This document shows, in pieces, positions 1-7,929 of a stretch of DNA of 14,692 nt. Position 1 is the stretch's first letter. Every line of letters begins with the position of its first letter. Under the pieces are notes generated by a model. That model was not told the DNA's origin. It made no database searches and saw only the letters and a program-made list of their open reading frames with translations. The position numbers and the translations under genes are program-made. Source of the DNA: DASRJX01 sp035649235 (lineage in GTDB: Bacteria > Acidobacteriota > Polarisedimenticolia > Gp22-AA2); assembly GCA_035649235.1 (NCBI GenBank), contig DASRJX010000012.1, positions 1-14,692 of the forward strand. Direction: 5' to 3'.

Positions 1-633
1 AGCCATGGTCCGCTGGGCCGGGCCAGCGAGGCGACGGCGGGTCTGACCGGCCCCCCTGAAGCAGATGCCGGATCGGATCCGGCCTCGACCGCGGATCCGG
101 AGGAGCCGCAGCAGACCGTCGAGCCGCCGCTCCCGTCGCCCACGAACGATCCACCGCCAGAGGCCGCGGTCGCCGCCCCGCCCCCGCCTGCCGTCGCCGC
201 ACCGCCGCCGGCCCAGGAGGCGCGCCACGGGACCGCCGCCGATCGCCCCAAGGCGTCGGTGCCGACGCCGTCGCCGCCGATCGCCGAGAGCGCGGAGGCG
301 AAGCGGCCCGAGACGTCGGCCGTGCGGGGCACAGCACTGTCGTCGATGGACCTCCGGCTGGAGGCGACCTCTCCCGTTCTCGTGCAGGTCTCGTGCGACG
401 GCGAGGATCGGCTCAACCGGCCGCTCCTCCCAGGAGAGGTGGCCACCATGAGGTGCTTCAGCCTGATCCGGGTCAGCGCCACGGACGCCGGCGCCCTGCG
501 CCTCGTGGTCAACGGCCGCCGTTGCGCCGCGCTCGGGGAGGCCGGCAGCCGTGTCCAGGGATTCGCCATCCGCAACGACGACGTTGACGCCATCTGTCCC
601 GCGTGGGGAGGAGCCTCCGATGCCGGCCGCTGA
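1..633 (+). CDS. RodZ-like protein, C-terminal part (DUF4115-like domain), 5' end outside window
   Basis: The frame is open from base 1 to a TGA at 631-633, so the start and N-terminus lie upstream of the window. The first ~110 residues are a low-complexity Pro/Ala/Glu-rich linker. The last ~90 residues form a compact beta-type domain reading LRLEATSPVLVQVSCDGEDR, then LLPGE, then GALRLVVNGR and a final LGEAG segment. This order (a hydrophobic strand with V-x-V-x-x-DG, an L-x-PGE turn, and a G-A-hydrophobic-NG hairpin) resembles the DUF4115 domain at the periplasmic end of RodZ-type proteins, which carry an N-terminal helix-turn-helix, one membrane helix and a proline-rich linker. RodZ links MreB to the elongation machinery; whether this homologue does so is inference. 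The stop overlaps the next gene's start by 14 bases, suggesting co-transcription. The N-terminal HTH and membrane helix cannot be checked here. Confidence 0.66.
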   Translation, partial: SHGPLGRASEATAGLTGPPEADAGSDPASTADPEEPQQTVEPPLPSPTNDPPPEAAVAAPPPPAVAAPPPAQEARHGTAADRPKASVPTPSPPIAESAEAKRPETSAVRGTALSSMDLRLEATSPVLVQVSCDGEDRLNRPLLPGEVATMRCFSLIRVSATDAGALRLVVNGRRCAALGEAGSRVQGFAIRNDDVDAICPAWGGASDAGR

Positions 634-1759
634 AGCCGCCCTCCCGCTGCCTCGGGCCCGACATCCCCTGGTGGATCGCGTGCTCGCTCCCGGCGCCCCC
701 GACGCGCTCCGCCTGGGCGCGGCCCGGGGAGGGCTTCCGATCCCGCCCATCGACCTGGCCTACGTCCAGGTCCGCCTGCTGCGCGATCCGTCACCGGCCG
801 TCGCGGGCGCGGCGCGCGACACCCTGCAGAAGCTGCAGGCCGACGCCCTTCTCTCGTTCTTCCGGGATCCCGACTGCGATCCGTCTCTCCTCGATCATTT
901 CGCGCGCTGGGGCCGGCTGAGCGGCGACCCGCTGGCGGCGGTCATCGCCCACCCGTCCATACCCGACGACACGCTCGACGACCTGGCGGCATCCGGTGAT
1001 GCGACCACGCTCGCCCTCATCGTCACCAACGAGGTGCGGATCATCGCGCGCCCGATGCTCCTCACGACGCTGCGATCCAACCCGCGCCTCACCACCGACC
1101 TGCGGCGCCGCCTGGCGGAGCTGGAGCTCGACTTCGTCGGCCGCGATCCGATCCGCCTGCGCGCCGTGGAGCCGGCGGCGGAGACACCGGCCGCCGCTGC
1201 CGACCTCCCCGTCCCGGAGGGCCCCGAGGCCGCGCAGGCCGAGCCCCCCTCGGAGGCGGGCGAGGAGACGCCGGTTCTCGACCCCCTGCAGGAGCAACAG
1301 TACGAAGAAGCGCTGCGGCAGACGGACGCCTACCAGAGGATCCTTCGGCTCGATGTCGCCCAGAGGAACCTGCTGGCGATGAAGGGCAATGCCGAGGAGC
1401 GCGCCATCCTGATCCGCGACACGGCCCGCACCGTGGCGCAGGCGGTGCTCAAGAACCCGCGTCTCTCCGAGAGCGAGATCACGACCTTCGCCCGCATGCG
1501 CAACATCCACGAAGACATCCTGAGGACGCTCGCCAGCAACCGCGAGTGGACCAAGACCTACGGCGTGGTGCACGCCCTGGTCCGCAACCCCAAGACGCCC
1601 CCGGGCCTGTCGGTGCAGTTCCTGGCGCGGCTCGGGACGCGCGACCTGAAGATCGCCATGGGCGACAAGAACATCCCGGAGCTCGTGCGGCGCAATGCGC
1701 GCAACCTGTTCCTGGTCCGGACGCAGCCCGCCAAGAAGGCGTTCAAGAAGGCCCACTGA
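620..1759 (+). CDS. Unrecognised helical-repeat (HEAT/leucine-rich-variant-like) protein, 379 aa
   Basis: I do not recognise a named family. I chose the ATG at 620 because GGGGAGGAG lies at 605-613 with a 6-base spacer; an in-frame GTG at 551 would add 23 residues lying over the upstream gene and has no such site. The protein has two halves of short helical repeats: residues ~50-170 and ~225-365, separated by a Pro/Ala/Glu-rich linker at ~185-220. A recurring unit of a hydrophobic helix followed by N/H-P-x-[LIT] occurs as IAHPSIPDDTL (109-119), RSNPRLTTDL (152-161), LKNPRLSESEI (277-287) and VRNPKTPPGL (321-330). Such alpha-solenoids usually mediate protein contacts. The C-terminus is very basic (AKKAFKKAH). 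No signal peptide, membrane helix or catalytic motif is seen, so a cytoplasmic scaffold is likely. Its stop TGA shares one base with the ATG of the TPR gene (TGATG). Confidence 0.8.
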   Translation: MPAAEAALPLPRARHPLVDRVLAPGAPDALRLGAARGGLPIPPIDLAYVQVRLLRDPSPAVAGAARDTLQKLQADALLSFFRDPDCDPSLLDHFARWGRLSGDPLAAVIAHPSIPDDTLDDLAASGDATTLALIVTNEVRIIARPMLLTTLRSNPRLTTDLRRRLAELELDFVGRDPIRLRAVEPAAETPAAAADLPVPEGPEAAQAEPPSEAGEETPVLDPLQEQQYEEALRQTDAYQRILRLDVAQRNLLAMKGNAEERAILIRDTARTVAQAVLKNPRLSESEITTFARMRNIHEDILRTLASNREWTKTYGVVHALVRNPKTPPGLSVQFLARLGTRDLKIAMGDKNIPELVRRNARNLFLVRTQPAKKAFKKAH

Positions 1760-2721
1760 TGCGATTCCTGAAGTCGATCCGGAACCTGCTCGGCAACTAC
1801 CAGCTCAAGTCGGGGATCTACCATTACGACCGGGGGGAGACGGTCCAGGCGCTCGACTACCTGACCCGCGCCCTCCAGGCCCCCGATTCAACGGAGTCGG
1901 ATCGGCGCATGGCGCTGTATTATCTGACCCAGGCCTACATCGGCCAGGCCGAGCGATTCGAGGAGTCGAACGAGATGGAGAAGGCGGTGGAGGCTTACCG
2001 GCAGGCGCTGTCGATCACGCCGGACTACCCCGACCTGCACTTCCGCCTCGGCACGCTGTGCGTGCGCTTCGGGCTGACCCTCGAGGCGAGCGAGTCGTTC
2101 CGCCGCGCCATCGCCATCCACCCGGATTATCTCGAGGCACGGGTGCAGCTGGCGTTCCTGCTCCTCCAGGCCCGCGAGACGGATCAGGCGGCCCGGGAGT
2201 TCGCCGCGGTGCGCGAGCTGGCGCTGCGGACCATCGAGGCCCCCTACCAGCAGGGCCGCGACTGCCTGGAGCGCGGCGAGACCGAATCGGGCGAGGCCTG
2301 GATGCGGACCGCCTTCCTGCGCCGTCCCGAGAGCTTCGAGTTCCACTTCCGGCGGGGGCTTCGGAGCCTCCGGGAAGGCAAGATGGAGCCGGCGGCCGAG
2401 GAGTTGCGCCAGGCGATCCGCTTCCGCACCGACTTCGCCGACGTCTACAACTACCTCGGGGTGGCGCTGGCGGAGCACGAGGATTGGGACGAGGCGATCG
2501 GCGCGTTCCGCAAGGCGATCGAGGTGAACCCGGACTATCGCGTGTCGCGCCTCAACCTCGCCTTCGCCCTGGCCGAGCGCGGGCGCGACCCCGAGGCGAT
2601 CGACGAGCTGAAGGCGGTGCTCGCCCACGAGCCGGACAACCAGCCGGCGATCGCCAAGCTGGAAGAGCTGTCGGCGCCGCGCCGCGAAAAGGTCCGGGCC
2701 CAGGGGGAGTCGCGTGCCTGA
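1759..2721 (+). CDS. TPR-repeat protein, 320 aa
   Basis: The start is the ATG in the TGATG junction with the previous gene, so translation is probably coupled. The protein is nearly all tetratricopeptide repeats: units are visible at residues ~17-43, 54-88, 93-122, 127-160, 194-223, 228-258 and 262-292. The clearest is 228-258, with the classical A-x-x-Y-N-x-L-G start and A-F-R-K-A-I-E-V-N-P end. There is no clear signal peptide; the N-terminus MRFLKSIRNLLGNYQLKSG is amphipathic and basic and could sit at the membrane surface, but it is not a cleavable signal. TPR arrays bind partner proteins and have no enzymatic role of their own; the partner here is unknown. It lies between another repeat protein and a PP2C phosphatase, so a scaffold role for substrates of that phosphatase is plausible inference. 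Confidence 0.88.
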   Translation: MRFLKSIRNLLGNYQLKSGIYHYDRGETVQALDYLTRALQAPDSTESDRRMALYYLTQAYIGQAERFEESNEMEKAVEAYRQALSITPDYPDLHFRLGTLCVRFGLTLEASESFRRAIAIHPDYLEARVQLAFLLLQARETDQAAREFAAVRELALRTIEAPYQQGRDCLERGETESGEAWMRTAFLRRPESFEFHFRRGLRSLREGKMEPAAEELRQAIRFRTDFADVYNYLGVALAEHEDWDEAIGAFRKAIEVNPDYRVSRLNLAFALAERGRDPEAIDELKAVLAHEPDNQPAIAKLEELSAPRREKVRAQGESRA

Positions 2722-3535
2722 GGCCGACATGTCGACTCTCGAGATCCGCGCCGCCGGCCTCTCCGACGTCGGGCGGAAGCGCCGGGGGAACGAGGACTCC
2801 TTCGCGGCCCTCGACGCCCTGAAGCTCTACATCGTCGCCGACGGCATGGGAGGCCACGCGGCGGGCGAGGTCGCCTCGCGGCTGGCGGTGGAATCGATCG
2901 AGCGGCACATCTCGGGGGCGCAGCCGCACACCGTGCCCACGGTCCCGGCCGGTGTGCGCCCGGCGGATCCCGACGAGGCGAAGCTCCCCGCTCCGGCCCG
3001 CCGGGTGCTCGACGCCATCCGGCTCGCGAACCAGGAGATCGTGCGCTCGGTGCGGCGCAACCAGACCATGCGCGGCATGGGAACCACGGTCGTCCTGGCC
3101 CACATCCACGGCCGGCGCGCGTACATCGGCTCCGTCGGCGACAGCCGGGCCTATCTCCTGCGCGCCGATGGCATCAGCCAGCTCACCGACGACCACACCT
3201 TCGTCAACGAGCAGGTGCGGGCCGGCACGCTGACTGCCGCCGAGGCGCGCCGCCACCCGTCGCGCAACATCCTGACGCGGGCCGTCGGCAGCCAGGAGGA
3301 CGTCGAGCCGGACCTCATCGAGCAGGACCTCGAGGCAGGGGACCTCCTGCTCCTCTGCTCCGACGGACTGACGGCGATGGTCGACGACGACGAGATCCTC
3401 GAGACCCTGAAGCTTCGGGACGGCGACCTCGAGCGGCGCTGCCGCGCCCTGATCGACCTGGCCAACGAGCACGGCGGCGACGACAACATCACCACCATCC
3501 TGATCCAGGCCGCGAGTCCGCGCCGCAACCACTGA
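2714..3535 (+). CDS. PP2C-family (PPM) Ser/Thr protein phosphatase
   Basis: This is a metal-dependent protein phosphatase that removes phosphate from Ser/Thr residues, usually opposing Hanks-type kinases in the cytoplasm. Every diagnostic motif is present: RRGNEDSF (residues 23-30), VADGMGGHAAGE (41-52), GMGTTVV (121-127), VGDSRAYLLR (141-150), QLTDDHTF (156-163), NILTRAVG (185-192), LLCSDGLT (213-220) and GGDDNITT (254-261). The metal-binding aspartates are expected to be D28, D43, D217 and D257. At 273 aa it is about the length of a bare catalytic domain, with no membrane helix or regulatory domain. A loop of ~25 residues rich in Pro at 70-95 is longer than usual. I took GTG 2714, which has GGGGGAG at 2703-2709 and overlaps the TPR stop by 8 bases; ATG 2729 (MSTLEIRAAG), with a weaker GAGG at 2720-2723, is nearly as likely. 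No cognate kinase is in the window. Confidence 0.96.
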   Translation: MPEADMSTLEIRAAGLSDVGRKRRGNEDSFAALDALKLYIVADGMGGHAAGEVASRLAVESIERHISGAQPHTVPTVPAGVRPADPDEAKLPAPARRVLDAIRLANQEIVRSVRRNQTMRGMGTTVVLAHIHGRRAYIGSVGDSRAYLLRADGISQLTDDHTFVNEQVRAGTLTAAEARRHPSRNILTRAVGSQEDVEPDLIEQDLEAGDLLLLCSDGLTAMVDDDEILETLKLRDGDLERRCRALIDLANEHGGDDNITTILIQAASPRRNH

Positions 3536-3564
3536 GTGCCGTCCGGCCGCGCGCGCCGGGCGTC

Positions 3565-3598
3565 TTGCCGCCGGTTCGAGACGTCTCTAGACTACAAT
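3565..3598 (+). promoter_or_regulatory. Candidate sigma-70-type promoter for the RND efflux operon
   Basis: TTGCCG at 3565-3570 and TAGACT at 3588-3593 are separated by exactly 17 bases; an overlapping TACAAT lies at 3593-3598. This is an AT-rich interruption in otherwise very GC-rich DNA, in the only intergenic gap (3536-3604) of the first 9 kb. With a -10 at 3588-3593 transcription would begin near 3600, within about five bases of the ATG at 3605. No Shine-Dalgarno sequence precedes that ATG, which fits a leaderless or near-leaderless transcript. Prediction from sequence only. Confidence 0.5.
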
Positions 3599-3604
3599 CG
3601 ATCC

Positions 3605-4783
3605 ATGATCCGAAGGCTGAACGTGCGGCGCCCCCAACCCGCCTCGTACCATCTTGTAGATCCGCCGGGGCGGCGCGCCGCGTCGTGTCTCCTGGCCCTT
3701 CTCCTGCCGGCAGGCGCGCTCGCCTGCGGCGAGGGCGCGCCGGCCACGACCGGAAGCGCCACGGCGCCGCCCGCCGCCGGCGCGGCACGCTCCATCAGGG
3801 TCACCGTGGCGCCGGTGTCGGTGCGTGACGTGACCTACACGCTGGAGGCGATCGGCTCCATCGAAGCGGAGGAGGAGGTGAGGGTCACCGCCGGTGTCGA
3901 GGGGGTCGTGACCCGGGTCTCGTTCCGCGAAGGGGACACGGTGACGACCAGCTCCGTGCTCGCCGAGATCGACCCCGAGATCTTCCGCCTCAGGGCGGAT
4001 AAGGCTCGCGCGACGCTGGACCAGACGGCCGCCCAGGAGAAGCAGGCGCTGGCCGAGCTCAGGCGGCGCGAGGAGTTGCTGCAACAGGACCCGCCCCTGG
4101 TCTCGGCCGAAGAGGTCGAGCGCGCCCGCCAGGAGGCGGAGCGCCTGCGCGCCGCCGGCGCCGAGGCGCGCGCCGCCTGGGAGCTGGCGGAGCAGGATCG
4201 CCGCCGGTCGATCGTCCATCCGCTGGTCGCGGGCGTCATCAACCGCAAGTCTGTCGTCACCGGCCAGCACGTCGAGTCGAAGGACGTCCTAGCCACGCTC
4301 GCCGACACGCGCCGCCTCCGCCTCCGCTTCAAGGTTTCGGAGCAGGAGTCGGTTCGGCTCAAGGACGGGATGCTCGTGGGGTTCACCACCGCCGCCTACC
4401 CGAAGCGGACCTTCGAGGCGCAGGTCTTCCACGTCTCCTCCAGCGCCGATCCCCAGAGCCGCATGGTCGAGTGCCTGGCGCGCGTCGAGGCCGAGGCCGC
4501 GGAGCTCAAGCCGGGCTTCTTCGCGGAGGTCAGCGCCGCCATCGAGAGCCACAAGGACGCGATCGTGGTGCCCGAACGGGCCGTGCTCGCGACCGACAAG
4601 GGCTTCGTGGTCTATGAGGTCGACAGCGGCCTCGCCCGGCAGCGCCAGGTGTCGGTCGGCCTGCGCACCAAGACCGGTGAGGTGGAAATCCTGAGCGGCC
4701 TCGCACCGAACGCGATCGTGGTCACGGACGGCGGCGCCGTGCTGCGGGACGGTGCTCCCGTCGAAACGGGGCCGTCGTCGTGA
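3605..4783 (+). CDS. RND efflux periplasmic adaptor (membrane fusion protein), probable lipoprotein
   Basis: This is the adaptor subunit that bridges an inner-membrane RND pump and an outer-membrane channel. I chose ATG 3605: a GTG at 3536 is in frame but its extra residues read through the promoter-like region. Residues 1-41 form an export signal with a long basic n-region and the core CLLALLLPAGALAC; Cys41 could be lipidated, although A-L-A-C departs from the usual L-A/S-G/A-C lipobox. A low-complexity Thr/Pro/Ala tether follows (42-62). The adaptor domains then appear in order: the first lipoyl half, VRVTAGVEGVVTRVSFREGD (92-111); an alpha-hairpin at ~125-200; the second lipoyl half, HPLVAGVINRKSVVTGQHV (205-223); a beta-barrel at ~236-312 ending ELKPGFFAEV; and a membrane-proximal domain starting VVPERAVL (321-328). 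At 392 aa the size is normal. It overlaps the pump gene by four bases (GTGA). Substrate cannot be read from the sequence. Confidence 0.95.
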   Translation: MIRRLNVRRPQPASYHLVDPPGRRAASCLLALLLPAGALACGEGAPATTGSATAPPAAGAARSIRVTVAPVSVRDVTYTLEAIGSIEAEEEVRVTAGVEGVVTRVSFREGDTVTTSSVLAEIDPEIFRLRADKARATLDQTAAQEKQALAELRRREELLQQDPPLVSAEEVERARQEAERLRAAGAEARAAWELAEQDRRRSIVHPLVAGVINRKSVVTGQHVESKDVLATLADTRRLRLRFKVSEQESVRLKDGMLVGFTTAAYPKRTFEAQVFHVSSSADPQSRMVECLARVEAEAAELKPGFFAEVSAAIESHKDAIVVPERAVLATDKGFVVYEVDSGLARQRQVSVGLRTKTGEVEILSGLAPNAIVVTDGGAVLRDGAPVETGPSS

Positions 4784-7700
4784 CCCTCTCCGACCTGTCG
4801 ATCCGCAACCACGTCTTCGCCTGGATGCTCATGGCGGCGCTGATCCTGTTCGGCGGCATCGGCTATTCGCGCCTCGGCGTCAGCCAGAACCCGGACGTCG
4901 ACTTTCCGGTCATCAACATCCAGGTCAACCTGGAGGGGGCCTCGCCGGAGGTCGTCGAGACGGACGTCGTCGAGGTGCTCGAGGACGCCGTCGTGGCGGT
5001 CGAGGGCGTGAAGTCGATCGGCTCCACGTCGCGCCAGGGCCGGGCCAACGTGGTCGTCGAGTTCGACCTCCGGCGCGACATCGACCTGGCGCTTCAGGAC
5101 GTGCAGACCCGGGTCGCCCAGGCGGCGCGCCTGCTGCCGCGCGACATCGACCCGCCGGTGATCACCAAGACGAATCCCGAGGACCAGCCGATCCTGTGGC
5201 TCAACCTGTCGGGGGACCGCCCCCCGCAGCAACTCGCCGACTACATTCGCAACGTCCTGAAGCAGCGCTTCCAGACGTTGCCGGGCGTCGGCGAAGTCAC
5301 CCTGGGCGGCTTCCTCGAGCGCAACATCCGCGTCTGGCTCGACGCCCGCAAGATGGAGTCCTTCTCCCTGACCGCCGACGACGTGGTGCAGGCGATCCAG
5401 AGGCAGCACATCGAGGTGCCGGCCGGGCGGATTGAATCGGGCGACCGGGAGATGAACGTCCGCGCCGAGGGGGAGGCCCTGGACGTGCGGGAGTTCTCCG
5501 ACATCGTCGTGGCGACGCGCGAAGGCGGCCGCATCCGCCTGTCGGACATCGCGGTCGTCGAGGACGGGCTCGAGGACCGCCGCCGCATCGCTCGGGCCCT
5601 GGGGCGGCCGGCGCTCGGGATGGGGATCCGGAAGCAGCGCGGAGCCAACGCCGTCGAGGTGGCCCGCTTGGTGAAGCAGCGCCTCGAGGAGGTGCGGCCG
5701 ACGCTCCCGGAGGGCCTGACGCTCGCCGTGAACTTCGACGGCACCTCCGTCGTCGAGGAGGCGATCCACGAGATCCAGTTCTCGCTCCTCCTGGCCGCCC
5801 TCCTGACCGGCATCGTGTGCTGGTTCTTCTTAGGATCCTGGTCCTCGACCGTCAACGTCCTGCTCGCCATTCCGACCTCGATCATCGGCACCTTCCTGTG
5901 CATGCATTTCTTCGGCTTCACCCTCAACACCTTCACCCTGCTGGGCCTGTCGCTGTCGGTCGGCATCGTGGTCGACGACGCCATCATGGTGCTGGAGAAC
6001 ATCTACCGGCACCGCGAGCTCGGCCAGAACCGGCTCGAGGCCGCCCTCGTCGGGGCTCGCGAGGTCACGTTCGCCGCAATGGCGGCGACGGCGGCGATCG
6101 TCGCGGTCTTCCTGCCGGTCGCGTTCATGCAGGGGATCATCGGGCGATTCTTCTTCGAGTTCGGCGTCACCATCTCGGTGGCGGTGCTGCTGTCGCTCCT
6201 CGAGGCGCTGACGCTGACCCCGATGCGCTGCTCCCAGTTCCTCGAGACCGGCGAGCGCAGCGGCCGCTACGGGCAGGCCGTCGAACGCTTCTTCGAGAAC
6301 TTGTCACGGGGCTACATGCGCTGGCTCCAGCCCGCGCTCCGCCACCGGGCGCTGGTCCTCCTGGGGGCCACCGCGGTGTTCGCGGGCTCTCTCCTGATCC
6401 TCGGCCGCCTCAACCGCGAGCTGGTGCCGTCGCAGGACCTGAGCCGGTTCATGATCCGGATGCAGACGCCGGTCGGGTCCTCGGTCGACTACACGGACCG
6501 GATGATGCGGCATGCCGAGGAGTTCCTGATGTCGAGACCGGAGCTCGATCGCTATTTCGCGGTGGTGGGAGGGTTTGGGGGCGGCGACGTGAACACCGCC
6601 ATGACCTTCGTGACCCTGAAGCCGAAGCCGCGGCGGCCCCCCGATCCGAAGACCGGACGGCACCTGTCCACCCAGGACTTCATGGCCCTGACGCGCGAGG
6701 AGCTGAATGCCATCCCCGGCCTCAAGGCGGTCATGCAGGATCTCTCCCAGCAGGGCTTCAGCGCCCAGCGCGGCTTCCCGATCGAGCTGTCGATCCGCGG
6801 CCCGTCCTGGGACCGGCTCGCCGTGCACGCCGAGACCCTCATGGACCGCATGCGCGCCACGGGGCTCGTCACCGACGTCGACACCGACTATCAGGTCGGG
6901 ATGCCGGAGGTCAAGGTCCTGCCGCATCGCCAGCGGGCGGCCGACCTGGGGGTGAGCATGGCCTCCATCGGCTCGACGGTCAACACGCTCATCGGCGGCG
7001 CCCGCGTCGCCCGCTTCAAGGACGCCGGCCGCCGGTACGACGTGCGCGTGCGGCTGGTGGCGGACCAGCGGCGGAACCCCGCCGACATCGAGCGCCTCCT
7101 GCTGCGCACCTCCCGGGGGGAGCTGGTCCGCCTGGGAGACGTGGTCGAGATCGCGGAGCGGCCCACCCTTCAAGTTGTGACGCACCGCGACCGGCAGAGG
7201 GCGATCGGCGTGTTCGCCAACCTGGCGCCGGGCGCCTCGCAGGCCCGCGTCCTGCAGGAGGTGCAGCGGATCGGCCGCGAGGTCCTGCCGGAGGGCTACA
7301 CGCTCGTCCTGTCGGGGTCGGCCCAGGCCTTCCAGGAGTCCTTCACGTCGCTGGTCTTCGCCCTGGTGCTCGGGTTCGCGATCGCCTACATGATTCTGGC
7401 GTCGCAGTTCAACTCCTTCACCCACCCGATCATCGTGCTGCTGGCCCTGCCGTTCTCGATCTCGGGAGCCCTGATCGCGCTGTTCGCCGGTGGCCAGTCG
7501 CTCAACATCTACTCGATGATCGGGCTCGTCCTGCTGATGGGCATCGCCAAGAAGAACTCCATCATCCTGGTCGATTTCACGAACCAGCTCCGCCGCGAGG
7601 GCGTCCCCCGCGAGGCGGCGCTCCTGCGCGCCTGCCCCACCCGGCTGCGCCCCATCCTGATGACCTCGATCTCGACCATCGCCGGGGCCGTCCCGGCGGC

Positions 7701-7929
7701 GCTGGCCGTCGGGCCGGGAGCCGAGACGCGCATCCCCATGTCCCTGGCGGTCATCGGCGGCATGGTCGTGTCGACCTTCATGACCCTGTTCGTCGTTCCG
7801 GCCGGCTATTCCGTCATGGACGACCTGGTCACGAAGCTCGTCCGCCGCCGCGCCACGGCACCCGACGCCGCCCCGGCCGCCCCCCCCACCCCTGCCGTGC
7901 CCGTGTTCCATCGCGCCGACGAGACGTGA
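4780..7929 (+). CDS. RND multidrug efflux transporter, HAE1 type
   Basis: This is an inner-membrane proton/drug antiporter of the AcrB/MdtB type, working with the adaptor just upstream. At 1049 aa it has the usual length and two-fold repeat: membrane helices at the N-terminus (~8-28), porter domains, a helix bundle around residues 325-500, a second porter half from ~550, and a C-terminal bundle from ~850. The proton-relay residues are in place: the Asp pair D399-D400 in GIVVDDAIMVLENI, and K925 in MGIAKKNSIILVDF, matching D407/D408 and K940 of AcrB. The N-terminal LSIRNHVFAWMLM and LGVSQNPDVDFP segments are also typical. GTG 4780 overlaps the adaptor stop by four bases and has no Shine-Dalgarno sequence, so translation is likely coupled. 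The C-terminal ~25 residues are Pro/Ala-rich. No outer-membrane factor (TolC-like) gene lies in the window, so that channel must be encoded elsewhere. Confidence 0.97.
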   Translation: MTLSDLSIRNHVFAWMLMAALILFGGIGYSRLGVSQNPDVDFPVINIQVNLEGASPEVVETDVVEVLEDAVVAVEGVKSIGSTSRQGRANVVVEFDLRRDIDLALQDVQTRVAQAARLLPRDIDPPVITKTNPEDQPILWLNLSGDRPPQQLADYIRNVLKQRFQTLPGVGEVTLGGFLERNIRVWLDARKMESFSLTADDVVQAIQRQHIEVPAGRIESGDREMNVRAEGEALDVREFSDIVVATREGGRIRLSDIAVVEDGLEDRRRIARALGRPALGMGIRKQRGANAVEVARLVKQRLEEVRPTLPEGLTLAVNFDGTSVVEEAIHEIQFSLLLAALLTGIVCWFFLGSWSSTVNVLLAIPTSIIGTFLCMHFFGFTLNTFTLLGLSLSVGIVVDDAIMVLENIYRHRELGQNRLEAALVGAREVTFAAMAATAAIVAVFLPVAFMQGIIGRFFFEFGVTISVAVLLSLLEALTLTPMRCSQFLETGERSGRYGQAVERFFENLSRGYMRWLQPALRHRALVLLGATAVFAGSLLILGRLNRELVPSQDLSRFMIRMQTPVGSSVDYTDRMMRHAEEFLMSRPELDRYFAVVGGFGGGDVNTAMTFVTLKPKPRRPPDPKTGRHLSTQDFMALTREELNAIPGLKAVMQDLSQQGFSAQRGFPIELSIRGPSWDRLAVHAETLMDRMRATGLVTDVDTDYQVGMPEVKVLPHRQRAADLGVSMASIGSTVNTLIGGARVARFKDAGRRYDVRVRLVADQRRNPADIERLLLRTSRGELVRLGDVVEIAERPTLQVVTHRDRQRAIGVFANLAPGASQARVLQEVQRIGREVLPEGYTLVLSGSAQAFQESFTSLVFALVLGFAIAYMILASQFNSFTHPIIVLLALPFSISGALIALFAGGQSLNIYSMIGLVLLMGIAKKNSIILVDFTNQLRREGVPREAALLRACPTRLRPILMTSISTIAGAVPAALAVGPGAETRIPMSLAVIGGMVVSTFMTLFVVPAGYSVMDDLVTKLVRRRATAPDAAPAAPPTPAVPVFHRADET

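Noticed and set aside
3543..3559. GC-rich inverted repeat (CCGGC and GCCGG) after the phosphatase gene as a terminator
   Set aside because: The stem is only five pairs in very GC-rich DNA and no T-tract follows.
5817..7925. Upstream extension of the glycosyltransferase frame inside the RND pump gene
   Set aside because: The frame is open by GC-rich bias only. Its translation is Pro/Arg/Gly-rich without motifs, while the overlapping pump frame is clearly coding. The glycosyltransferase fold starts at 7926.
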